Source: Brevibacterium yomogidense
GTDB lineage: Bacteria; Actinomycetota; Actinomycetes; Actinomycetales; Brevibacteriaceae
Reading direction: 5' to 3'
DNA: 64,000 nt
NCBI RefSeq assembly: GCF_016107685.1
Contig: NZ_JABASY010000001.1
Location: 462,187-526,186, forward strand
This document shows positions 32,941 through 41,779 of this stretch, piece by piece; the stretch's first letter is position 1, and the number at the start of each line of letters is the position of its first letter. The position numbers were made by a program, and so were the translations under genes. Below the pieces are notes generated by a model, which did no database searches, had not been told where the DNA came from, and saw only the letters and a list, made by a program, of their open reading frames with translations.

Positions 32941-35900
32941 ATGGCGAGGTTCAGTCCACTCGAGTGGCCGGTCTTCCGGCAGTTTCGGTCCGGTGACACG
33001 ACCGGCCGCGGCCCCTCTGTGACGTCCGCCAAGACCCGTGCGACGAAGCCGCGCACCGTCACCTCCGACGCCGTCGTGAAATCCGTCTGCCCCTACTGCG
33101 CTGTGGGCTGCGGTCAGAATGTCTTCGTCCGCGACAACAAGGTCGTCCAGATCGAGGGCGACCCGGACTCCCCGATCTCACGCGGACGCCTCTGCCCCAA
33201 GGGCGCCGCCAGTGAGCAGCTGGTGAACTCGTCCACCCGCATCACGGAGGTCCTCTACCGCGCGCCGCGCGCCAAGGACTGGCAGACCCTCGACCTCGAG
33301 ACCGCGACGGACATGATCGCCGACCGGTTCCTCGAAGCGCGCCGGAAGCACTGGCAGGACACGGACGAGTTCGGCAGCCCGCTGCGCCGCACGATGGGTA
33401 TCGCCAGCCTGGGCGGTGCGACCATCGACAATGAGGAGAACTACCTCATCAAGAAGCTGTTCACGGCGGCCGGCGCCATCCAGATCGAGAACCAGGCGCG
33501 CATATGACACTCCGCCACGGTTCCCAGTCTGGGATCCTCGTTCGGTAGGGGCGGCGCCACCCAGCCCATCCAGGACATGGCGAATGCCGACTGCATCGTC
33601 ATCCAGGGCTCCAACATGGCCGAATGCCACCCCGTGGGCTACCAGTGGGTCGTCGAAGCGCGCCTGCGCGGCGCCAAGGTCATCCACGTCGACCCCCGGT
33701 TCACCCGGACGACCGCGAACGCGGACAAGCACGTCCCCATCCGGGCGGGCTCCGACATCGTGCTCCTGGGCGCGCTCATCCACAGCGTCCTGGAGCAGGA
33801 CCTGTTCTTCGACGAGTACGTCCGCCACTACACGAACGCCGCGAACCTCATCAGCCCGGACTACCAGGGCCCGGAGGACCTCGAAGGCCTGTTCTCCGGC
33901 TACGACCCGACGACGCACACGTACGACAACGCGACGTGGCAGTACGAGCTGGGCGACGACGGGGAGCCGATCGTCGACCCGACGCTCGAGCACCCGCGCA
34001 CGGTCTTCCAGATCCTCAAGCGCCACTACGCCCGCTACACGCCCGAGGCGGTGGAGACGACCTGCGGCATCAAGCCGGAGGACTTCGACTACCTCCTGCG
34101 CTCCGTGACGGAGAACTCCGGCCGTGACCGCACCACCTGCTTCGCGTACGCGGTGGGCTGGACCCAGCACTCGCTGGGCGCCCAGTTCATCCGCACCGCG
34201 TCGATCCTCCAGCTGCTGCTGGGGAACATGGGCAGACCCGGCGGCGGCATCATGGCGCTGCGCGGTCACGCGACGATCCAGGGGTCCACGGACATCCCGA
34301 CGCTCTTCAACCTGCTGCCCGGCTACCTGCCGATGCCGTCGGCCGTCGTGCACGACGACTTCCAGGACTACGTGCGGGGCGTGGGCAGCCCGGACACGCA
34401 GAAGGGCTTCTGGTCGAACGGCAACGCCTACACGGTGAGCCTGCTCAAGGCGTGGTGGGGCGACGCGGCCACGGAGGACAACGACTTCGCCTACCACTAC
34501 CTGCCCCGCATCAACGGGGCGCACGGCACCTACCAGTCGGCGGTGCGGATGCTCGAGGGCGGCGTCGACGGCTTCTTCATCCTGGGCCAGAACCCCGCCG
34601 TGGGATCCGCGAACGGCAGGATGCAGAGGATGGCGATGAGCCACCTCAAGTGGCTGGTGGTGCGCGACTTCTCCCTCATCGAATCCGCGACGTGGTGGAA
34701 GGACGGACCGGAGATCGAGTCCGGTGAGCTCAGCCCGGAGGAGATCGACACGGAGGTCTTCTTCCTGCCCGCCGCCAACCACACGGAGAAGGCCGGCAGC
34801 TTCACCCAGACGCAGCGGCTGGTCCAGTGGCGGTTCAAGGCGGTCGACTCGCCGGGGCAGGCGCAGAGCGAGCTCGACTTCTTCCACGCGCTGGGCGTGA
34901 AGCTCCGCGAGCGGCTCAAGGACTCCGACGACCCGCGGGACCGTCCGCTGCTGGACCTCACCTGGGACTACCCGATCGACGAGCACGGGGAGGTCGACGT
35001 CAGCGCGGTGGTCCGTGAGATCAACGGCTTCCACATAGGCGGCGACCGTGACGGCGAGGCCGTGGACGGCTTCAACGAACTGCGTGCCGACGGGACGACG
35101 GCCAGCGGCTGCTGGATCTATGCCGGCGTGTACGCGGGTGGGGAGAACCAGGCCGCGCGCAAGAAGCCGCGTGACCAGCAGGACGAGACAGCGCTGGACT
35201 GGGGCTGGGCCTGGCCGGCGAACCGTCGGATCCTCTACAACCGCGCTTCCGCGGATCCGGCGGGCGTGCCGTGGTCGGAGCGCAAGCGCCACGTGTGGTG
35301 GGACGCTGACGCCGGCCGATGGACGGGCCGCGACGTGCCGGACTTCCCGGCGGACCGCGCCCCGGACTCCACGAGTGAATCCGCGTACGGCGGTACGGGG
35401 TCACTGCGCGGCGACGACCCGTTCGTCATGCAGGCCGACGGCAAGGGTTGGCTGTTCGCGCCCACCGGGATGATCGACGGGCCGCTGCCCACGCACTTCG
35501 AACCGCAGGAATCGACCGTCCGCAACCCGCTGTACAGCCAGCAGAACAACCCCACACGCGTGACGATGCCGCGTGAGGACAACCTGTCCGCACCCGGCGC
35601 GGGCCTGCCCGGGTCCGAGGTCTACCCGTACGTCTTCACGACCTACCGCCTCACGGAGCACCACACGGCCGGCGGCATGTCGCGCTGGCTGCCGTACCTG
35701 TCGGAGCTGCAGCCGGAGATGTTCTGCGAGGTGTCGCCGGAGCTGGCGGAAGAGGTGGGTCTTGAGCCGTACGGCTGGGCGACGATCGTCTCCCCGCGCG
35801 CCGCGATCGAAACCCGCGTGCTCGTGACGAAGCGCATGAAGCCGCTCACGATCGCGGGACGGACGATCCACCAGATCGGCCTGCCCTACCACTGGGGTGC

Positions 35901-36561
35901 CGGTGGTGACGGCGCCGTGGTGCAGGGTGACTCCGCGAACGACCTGCTGGGCATCACGATGGACCCGAACGTCTTCATCCAGGCGTCGAAGTCCGTCGCC
36001 GGCGCGATCGTCCCGGGTCGCCGTCCGCGCGGTCCCGAACGGCAGGACCTCGTCGACAAGTTCCGTGCGGAAGCAGGTCTCACGGAGGAGTCCGGCAACC
36101 AGCACGCGACTGTGCCGGTCGAGGCGATCGTCGCTTCGGTGGGCGCGGGAAAGCTCGCGGAGCCGCTGGCGGCCGACGACCTCGCGGTCGCCTACGGCCC
36201 GCACGGGCCGGACTGCTCGTGCGACACGCCGATGGTCGACGGCGCGGACTTCCGCCGGGCGGAGCAGAAGGCGTACACGACGGTCACGACGACCGATGAC
36301 CGCACGGGCCGGGTCGACATCCTGCCCGGAGCGGAAGCCGTCGCGGAAGGACCTGCGGGACAGTCCGAGGACGGCCCGGCGGGTGAGACCACGTCCGGCG
36401 GGACGGAAGAGGCCGCAGGCACGGAAGGCTCCGACGACGGGTCATCCGACCCGAGCAAGGCTGGGCACGTCCGGGACGGCGCCGGGGACGGCACCCGTGA
36501 CGAGGCCCCGGAAGATGCCGGGAACGATTCCAGGAACGACGAGAGGGAGGACGATCGATGA
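32941..36561 (+). CDS. fdhA: formate dehydrogenase alpha subunit, selenocysteine-containing
   Basis: A 1206-residue molybdopterin oxidoreductase oxidising formate to CO2. An N-terminal 4Fe-4S site is CPYCAVGC (Cys 50, 53, 57) plus GRLCPKG (Cys 84). The frame contains TGA at 33505-33507 (codon 189) within QARI-Sec-HSATV, the active-site position that binds Mo in selenium-type enzymes. The same frame continues without interruption and matches the family (MANADCIVIQGSNMAECHPVG). It is not a broken gene: tRNA-Sec, selA, selB and selD are nearby and a SECIS-like hairpin follows. No Tat signal is visible. The last about 75 residues are an acidic Gly/Ser/Asp-rich tail not typical of the family. The ATG at 32941 is favoured over an in-frame ATG at 32821, whose 40 extra residues lack similarity. 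It is coupled to fdhB (ATGA). Confidence 0.95.
33505..33545 (+). promoter_or_regulatory. selenocysteine codon and bacterial SECIS element of fdhA
   Basis: TGA at 33505 is followed by a stem-loop: GGTTCCC (33519-33525) with GGGATCC (33531-33537), loop AGTCT (33526-33530), containing one U-U mismatch in the stem. The distance from TGA to the apical loop is 18 bases and the loop carries the G-U pair of bases read by SelB. The layout closely parallels the known E. coli fdhF element. Confidence 0.85.
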
Positions 36562-37805
36562 CGACGATGGACGAGCCCCTCGTCACGGACCGCCTGGGGG
36601 AGTCGACCGAATACGCGAGCTGGGGTGCGCAGGCGCACAGCCGCAAGGGCTTCTTCACCGACACGTCGATCTGCATCGGCTGCAAGGCGTGCGAGGTCGC
36701 CTGCAAGGAGTGGAACCGCAACCCGCAGGACGGGACGTACGAACTCCTCGAGTCGTCCTACGACAACACGGGAGGGCTGGGCGCGAACACATGGCGTCAC
36801 GTCGCGTTCATCGAGCAGGACGGCGACCGCATCGCGAAGGCGCGGGAATCGGGCAGGAAGCTGGTGGGCCTCGGCATGCCCACGGTGGGCCCTCCGACGG
36901 GGGCGGCGACGACCTCGGGCGCGGCGGCATCGAACGTGGACGGCGGGCGCTCCGGCGGCTGCTCCCGCTGCGGGCCGTCCGGGTGCGGCCCGTCGGGATG
37001 CGGACCGTCCCACGGCGGCTCCGGTGCGGCCGGCCAGCCTGTGGGGGCCGGTCAGCCGGCCGGCGCCTCGGTGACGACGGACGTGCTGGGCGGGCTGCTG
37101 GACGGTGAGGGCGGCCCGGGCCTCAACGAACCCGCCGACCTCACGGGCGTCGACACGACCCCGCCGGACACCGCGGACTTCCGGTGGCTCATGTCATCGG
37201 ACGTCTGCAAGCACTGCACGCACGCCGGCTGCCTGGACGTGTGCCCCACCGGCGCGCTGTTCCGCACCGAGTTCGGCACCGTCGTCGTCCAGAACGACGT
37301 GTGCAACGGGTGCGGCACGTGCGTCGCCGGATGCCCGTTCGGTGTCATCGAGCGCCGTGACGACGGCACGATCAACACGCCCACGGACCGCGAGGACCGC
37401 AAGGCGACGCCGATGGACGTCCACGACGAGGGCACCGCGAACAAGTGCACCCTCTGCTATGACCGGCTGCTCGAAGGACAGGAGCCGGCCTGCTCGCAGA
37501 CGTGCCCCACGCAGTCCATCCGGTTCGGCGACCGCGAGGACATGGTCGCCCGCGCGGAGGACCGCGTCCGCGACCTGCACGCGAAGGGCCTCACGGAGGC
37601 CCGCCTGTACGGTGCCAACCCCCACGACGGGGTGGGCGGCACCGGCTCCGTCTTCCTGCTGCTGGACGAGCCGGAGGTCTACGGGCTGCCGCCGGACCCC
37701 CGCGTCCCGACGAAGGACCTGCCGGGGATGTGGGCGACCGCGGGAGCCGCTGCGCTCGGGATGATCGGCGTCGCCGCCCTGTCGTTCCTGGGAGGCCGCC
37801 GATGA
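36558..37805 (+). CDS. fdhB: formate dehydrogenase beta subunit (4 x 4Fe-4S)
   Basis: A 415-residue electron-transfer subunit with four ferredoxin-type cluster motifs: CIGCKACEVAC (residues 39-49), CKHCTHAGCLDVC, CNGCGTCVAGC, and CTLCYDRL…CSQTC. A C-terminal hydrophobic helix (WATAGAAALGMIGVAALSFLGG) would anchor it. Between the first cluster and the second is an insertion of about 100 residues containing the Cys-rich repeat CSRCGPSGCGPSGC (135-148), followed by a Gly/Pro/Ala linker; this is not part of the usual fold. Start and stop overlap both neighbours (ATGA each side), so the three subunits are translationally coupled. It passes electrons from FdhA to the NrfD-like subunit. Confidence 0.94.
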   Translation: MTTMDEPLVTDRLGESTEYASWGAQAHSRKGFFTDTSICIGCKACEVACKEWNRNPQDGTYELLESSYDNTGGLGANTWRHVAFIEQDGDRIAKARESGRKLVGLGMPTVGPPTGAATTSGAAASNVDGGRSGGCSRCGPSGCGPSGCGPSHGGSGAAGQPVGAGQPAGASVTTDVLGGLLDGEGGPGLNEPADLTGVDTTPPDTADFRWLMSSDVCKHCTHAGCLDVCPTGALFRTEFGTVVVQNDVCNGCGTCVAGCPFGVIERRDDGTINTPTDREDRKATPMDVHDEGTANKCTLCYDRLLEGQEPACSQTCPTQSIRFGDREDMVARAEDRVRDLHAKGLTEARLYGANPHDGVGGTGSVFLLLDEPEVYGLPPDPRVPTKDLPGMWATAGAAALGMIGVAALSFLGGRR

Positions 37806-38989
37806 CGACCTCCCCCTACGACGCGTATCGCCCGCCGGACGGCGACCGGAGACGCAAGCGCCGCCGAGGCGGTGGTCGCCGGGGTGGCCGTGGTGGTCGC
37901 GGGTGGATGAACCGGGGTGCCGACGGTGGGCGTGAGATGCCCATGGTCGAGGACGTCGAATTCACCTCCTACTACGGTCGGCCGATCGTCAAGGCCCCGC
38001 CGTGGGGCGACGAGATCGGCGCCTACCTCTTCCTGGGCGGTCTAGCCGGCGGCTCCGCGCTGCTGGGGCTGGGCGGGCAGCTGACGGACCGGCCGGCGCT
38101 GCGCCGGAACACCCGGCTCACGTCTCTGGTGGCGCTGGGTGCGGGGACGCTGGCGCTCGTCGAGGACCTCGGCAGGCCCGAACGGTTCCTCAACATGATG
38201 CGCACCGTGAAGATCACCTCGCCGATGAGCCTGGGGTCGTGGATCCTGGGCGGGTTCGGCTCCGGAGCCGGTGTCGTCGCCGTGCTGGAGGTCGACCGGC
38301 TCACGGGGGAGCGGATCCCCCTGGGCCCGCTGGAGCCGCTGCGGCGGGTCCTCGAAGCGGTGGAGACGCCCCTGGCGCTCACCTCCGTCCTCTTCGCGAC
38401 CCCGCTCGCCTCGTACACCGGCGTGCTGCTGGGTGCCACGGCCGTGCCCACCTGGAACGCAGCGGGACGGAACGGTCTGCCGGTCGTCTTCGCGGCCTCG
38501 GCGTGCGTGGCGGCAGGCGGGACCGCGATGGTGACGACCCCCGTCGCGCAGGCGGGACCGGCACGACTGTTCGCGCTGGCCGGCACAGCGGCAGAGCTCG
38601 TCGCGATGAAGGCGATGAAGGACCGGATGCACCCCGTCGAGGTCGAACCGATGGAGACCGGCGAGCCCGGCCGCAAACTGCACCGCGCGGAGGTGCTGAC
38701 GATCGCCGGCGGTGTCGCGACGGCGGCGCTCGAAGTGGGCGTGCGCCTGCTGGACCGGAAGGGTCGCGGCGGTGCGGGGAGGACAGCCCTGCGGGTGGGC
38801 CTGCAGGTCGCGTCCGCGGCGGCGGGAGCGGCGCTGGCGGCGGCCTCGGCGTACACGCGGTTCGGCATGCTGGAAGCCGGCATCGAATCGACGAAGGACC
38901 CCAGGCACGTCGTCGAACCCCAGCGGGATCGACTCGCCGCCCGGCAGGCGGCCGGCATCACGCACGACTCGATCACGACGATCGGGTAG
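37802..38989 (+). CDS. NrfD/PsrC-like membrane subunit of formate dehydrogenase
   Basis: A 395-residue integral membrane subunit, probably the quinone-reactive anchor of the Fdh complex. After a very basic Arg/Gly-rich N-terminus (residues 14-37) and the conserved YYGRPIVKAPPWGDEIGAYLFLGGLAGGSALL come about eight hydrophobic helices. NrfD motifs include LVEDLGRPERFLNMMRTVK and SPMSLGSWIL. There is no haem-b ligand pattern of FdnI type, so electrons likely pass directly to menaquinone. The ATG at 37802 overlaps the fdhB stop; the longer frame to 37502 lies inside fdhB and is rejected. Confidence 0.9.
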   Translation: MTTSPYDAYRPPDGDRRRKRRRGGGRRGGRGGRGWMNRGADGGREMPMVEDVEFTSYYGRPIVKAPPWGDEIGAYLFLGGLAGGSALLGLGGQLTDRPALRRNTRLTSLVALGAGTLALVEDLGRPERFLNMMRTVKITSPMSLGSWILGGFGSGAGVVAVLEVDRLTGERIPLGPLEPLRRVLEAVETPLALTSVLFATPLASYTGVLLGATAVPTWNAAGRNGLPVVFAASACVAAGGTAMVTTPVAQAGPARLFALAGTAAELVAMKAMKDRMHPVEVEPMETGEPGRKLHRAEVLTIAGGVATAALEVGVRLLDRKGRGGAGRTALRVGLQVASAAAGAALAAASAYTRFGMLEAGIESTKDPRHVVEPQRDRLAARQAAGITHDSITTIG

Positions 38990-39202
38990 GTGGGAGGCCG
39001 CGGGGACGATGCCGCGGGTCCGGTGGGTGTCGCCGACCGTGTCATCGATGCCTCGACAGAGTCTCCCGCTGTGTCGCTCACTGGCCACTTCCCGTGTTCT
39101 CGAGGGACGGACGGGCGGCGGCGGGACTGTTGGCGGCGCACGTAGTCTGGCGGCGAATCCGCTCGACGAATGACCGAATCCGCTCGACGAAGGAGACGCA
39201 CG

Positions 39203-40033
39203 ATGGCGACATGGCTGATCACCGGATGCTCCAGTGGACTGGGGCGGGCAATCGCGATCGCAGTGCTCGAAGCGGGCCACAACGCCGTGGTCACGGCCCG
39301 CGATCCGGAGACACTCGCGGAGCTGGGCGATTCGTTCCCCACAACAGCAGCGGTCGTGCCGTTGGACGTGCGGGATCACGCGCAGGTCGTCGCAGCGGTC
39401 GCAGTGGCCGATGAACGTTTCGGAGGCGTCGACGTACTCGTCAACAACGCGGGCTACGGCTACCGATCCGCGCTGGAAGAGGGCGATCCGGAGGAGGTCG
39501 AGCAGCTCTTCGCGACGAACTTCTTCGGGGCCGTCGACGTCATGAAGCAGGCGCTGCCAGGGATGCGGAAGCGTGGCGCGGGCACGATCGTCAACGTCTC
39601 CTCGATCGCGGGACGGACCTCGCAGCCGGGCTCCGGGTACTACTCCGCGACCAAGTTCGCGCTCGAGGGTGCATCAGTCGCACTCGCGAAGGAAGTGGGG
39701 CCACTGGGAGTGCGAGTCGTCATCGTGGAACCCGGTGGCTTCCGGACGGACTTCGCCGGCCGATCGCTCACGCAGTCGGCGCACCCGATCAGGGACTACG
39801 CGGACACCGCAGGTCTGCGCCGCAAGGAGAACGACACGATCGACGGCCGCCAGCCCGGCGACCCGAAGCGCGCCGCGGAAGCCATCCTGCAGGTGGCCGC
39901 GTCCGACGACCCGCCGCTGCGCCTGCTCCTGGGAAGCGACGCACTGCGAAGGGCCGAAGGCGAGCTGGTCGCTCAGCGCGCAGAGATCGACACATGGATC
40001 GACCTCACCCAGAGCACCGACTACCCGGAGTGA
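39203..40033 (+). CDS. classical short-chain dehydrogenase/reductase
   Basis: A 276-residue SDR with intact signatures: cofactor loop TGCSSGLGRA (residues 8-17), LVNNAGYGY, IVNVSSIAG and catalytic YYSATK. C-terminal features (RTDFAGRSL, DPKRAAEAIL) match the clade often annotated as oxidoreductase or retinol-dehydrogenase-like. Substrate unknown. AAGGAG lies before ATG 39203. It sits between the fdh operon and selD without an obvious link to selenium. A long imperfect hairpin follows. Confidence 0.9.
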   Translation: MATWLITGCSSGLGRAIAIAVLEAGHNAVVTARDPETLAELGDSFPTTAAVVPLDVRDHAQVVAAVAVADERFGGVDVLVNNAGYGYRSALEEGDPEEVEQLFATNFFGAVDVMKQALPGMRKRGAGTIVNVSSIAGRTSQPGSGYYSATKFALEGASVALAKEVGPLGVRVVIVEPGGFRTDFAGRSLTQSAHPIRDYADTAGLRRKENDTIDGRQPGDPKRAAEAILQVAASDDPPLRLLLGSDALRRAEGELVAQRAEIDTWIDLTQSTDYPE

Positions 40034-40110
40034 CGCGTGAGCCGGGCGCGTGGAATGGCGTGGGTGCCCCGGCGCGGACGGTGTGGTGCGCGGCTGTCGG
40101 TCGGAAGAAC

Positions 40111-40171
40111 ATCGAGTGAGTGGGATTCGGCCTCCCCAGCACAGTTCGGGGACGAATGGCACTCACTCGAT
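40111..40171. repeat. extended inverted repeat between SDR and selD
   Basis: Outer arms ATCGAGTGAGTG (40111-40122) and CACTCACTCGAT (40160-40171) pair perfectly; inside are ATTCG/CGAAT and TCCCC/GGGGA, separated by small internal loops. The whole folds into one long stem about 25 bp high. It lies between convergent genes and may terminate both. Confidence 0.7.
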
Positions 40172-40200
40172 CGAGGGAGGATCGCTACGAGGCGCTGGGT

Positions 40201-40346
40201 CACTGCACCCGGGCGTCCGCACCCACGTCTCTGCACCCGGATCTCCGCCAGTGACTGCACCGGGGTCACTGCACCCGGGCCTCTGCACCGGAGCTGCTGC
40301 ACCCACGCCTCCGCACCGACGTCTCCGCCAGTCACCGCAAGTCGAT
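40201..40346. repeat. degenerate CTGCACCCG-type repeats
   Basis: A low-complexity stretch with recurring CTGCACC(C/G)GG and TCTCCGCCAGT(G/C)AC words at irregular spacing, e.g. TCTCCGCCAGT twice. No coding frame is supported. It occupies most of the 324-base gap before selD together with the hairpin upstream. Confidence 0.5.
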
Positions 40347-40357
40347 GCCGCAGCCCG

Positions 40358-41380
40358 TCACCGCACGGTGATGCCGTCGCCTGCGACCGTCTCGCCGATC
40401 ACCGGGTAGCCGGGGACCTCGCCGACGACCAGCAGACCACCTGACGTCTGCGCGTCCGCGAGCACCAGCAGGTCGTCCTCGCTGATCCCGGCGCCGGCAC
40501 TGACGTGCGGACGCACCCAGTCGAGGTTCCTTCGCGTCCCCCCGGACACGTACCCGTCCTGCAGTGCTTCCGCCGCCCCGTCGATGAGGGGCACGGCCGA
40601 CCGGTCGATCACCGCGCCCACACCGGACGCCCGCGCCATCTTGTGCAGGTGACCCAGCAGGCCGAACCCGGTGACGTCGGTGGCGGCCTTGGCCCCCGCC
40701 TCGAGCGCGGCGACGGAAGCGTCGTGGTTGAGGGCCGTCATCGACGCGATCGCGGCGTCGAAGACCTCGCCCGTCGTCTTGTGGCGGTTGTTGAGCAGGC
40801 CCACGCCGATCGGCTTCGTGAGTGTGAGGGGCAGGCCCGCGACCGCGGCGTCGTTCCGCAGGAGGCGGTCCGGGTGGGCGGTGCCGGTGACCGCCATGCC
40901 GTACTTGGGCTCCGGGTCGTCGACGGAGTGGCCGCCGATCACCGGTGTGCCCGCCGCGTTCGCCACCGCCATGCCGCCGCGCAGCACCTCACTCATGAGC
41001 TCCATCGGCAGGACGTCGCGCGGCCACCCCACGAGGTTGATCGCGACGACGGGAGTGCCGCCCATCGCGTAGATGTCCGACAGCGCATTCGCGGCGGCGA
41101 TCCGTCCCCAGTCGTAGGCATCGTCGACGACGGGGGTGAAGAAGTCGGCGGTCGACAGGACCGCGAGGCCGTCCTGCACGCGCACCGCCGCGGCGTCGTC
41201 ACCGTCGTCCAGCCCCACGATCACGTGGTCGAAGTGCTGGCCGCTCAGGGAGGAGAGCGCCGTCTCGAGCTCGCCGGGCGGGATCTTGCACGCACAGCCC
41301 CCGCCGTGCGCCATGGACGTGAGTCGGATCTCTGGTGTCTGGATCTGCGGAAGCTGCTGGCCAACGGCATCGGTACCCAT
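40358..41380 (-). CDS. selD: SelD, selenide water dikinase (selenophosphate synthase)
   Basis: A 340-residue enzyme making selenophosphate, the Se donor for SelA. The N-terminal glycine-rich loop GGGCACKI has the catalytic Cys (residue 29) and Lys (32); this is the Cys form, not a selenoprotein. STADFFTPVVDDAYDWGRIAAANALSDIYAMGG is the conserved Mg-ATP and dimer block. Then come GGHSVDDPEPKYG, ATDVTGFGLLGHL and DAQTSGGLL. It is divergent from tRNA-Sec-selA-selB. No good ribosome site lies before ATG 41380, so the start could differ by a few codons. Confidence 0.96.
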   Translation of the reverse strand: MGTDAVGQQLPQIQTPEIRLTSMAHGGGCACKIPPGELETALSSLSGQHFDHVIVGLDDGDDAAAVRVQDGLAVLSTADFFTPVVDDAYDWGRIAAANALSDIYAMGGTPVVAINLVGWPRDVLPMELMSEVLRGGMAVANAAGTPVIGGHSVDDPEPKYGMAVTGTAHPDRLLRNDAAVAGLPLTLTKPIGVGLLNNRHKTTGEVFDAAIASMTALNHDASVAALEAGAKAATDVTGFGLLGHLHKMARASGVGAVIDRSAVPLIDGAAEALQDGYVSGGTRRNLDWVRPHVSAGAGISEDDLLVLADAQTSGGLLVVGEVPGYPVIGETVAGDGITVR

Positions 41381-41442
41381 GGACGTGAGTCTACGGATGG
41401 GCGCGGGTGCACGGAGTCGTGAGTCCGTGGAGAGTCGGTGGA

Positions 41443-41534
41443 TTGACTGCGCGATTTCGCTGCTGAGTGCATCGTTTTCAGCAGTGAAACACTGCTGAAA
41501 ACGATGCAGTCAAAAACGAAAACGATGCAGTCAA
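41443..41534. repeat. 19-bp perfect hairpin plus repeated 17-mer between selD and tRNA-Sec
   Basis: TGCATCGTTTTCAGCAGTG (41468-41486) and its exact complement (41490-41508) flank AAA. The 17-mer GAAAACGATGCAGTCAA occurs twice in tandem (41497-41513, 41518-41534), and an inverted TTGACTGC lies at 41443-41450. The cluster sits in the divergent control region of the selenium genes. It could be a multi-site operator, a terminator, or a mobile palindrome. Confidence 0.8.
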
Positions 41535-41648
41535 CCGGATCGCACGGGGCAGTGGCTGAGCTCTGGCACGCGCGCCATCATGGGGCGCCATGACGAGTTG
41601 CCGCCACGGCCCGGACCGCCCGTGTCCGCCCCTGATAGATTCGCGATC

Positions 41649-41743
41649 GGAGGCGTCCGCGTCCTGGTGGTCGCCCCGGTCTTCAAAACCGGTGAAGCTC
41701 AGTATCTGGGCTTGGCGGGTTCGATTCCCGTCCGCCTCCGCCA
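41649..41743 (+). tRNA. selC: tRNA-Sec (selenocysteine, anticodon TCA)
   Basis: A 95-base gene including an encoded CCA. The acceptor GGAGGCG pairs with CGCCTCC. The anticodon arm CCGGT-CTTCAAA-ACCGG carries TCA at 41683-41685. The long variable arm and T-arm GCGGG-TTCGATT-CCCGT follow. The extended acceptor/T geometry and TCA anticodon identify selenocysteine tRNA. The eighth acceptor position appears as T opposite C, a small deviation. selA begins 36 bases downstream and may share the transcript. Confidence 0.95.
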
Positions 41744-41779
41744 CACTTCCCGCGGCCGCAACAGTGTGAAGGAGTGCCA

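Noticed and set aside
33505-33507. Nonsense mutation or split formate dehydrogenase gene
   Set aside because: The same frame continues, the residue sits at the selenocysteine active-site position, and SECIS, tRNA-Sec, selA, selB and selD are present.
33178-35292. 704-codon minus-strand frame within fdhA
   Set aside because: Antisense shadow of a recognised enzyme; no motif.
37502-37801. Upstream extension of the NrfD-like subunit
   Set aside because: Lies within fdhB; the ATG at 37802 is coupled to the fdhB stop.
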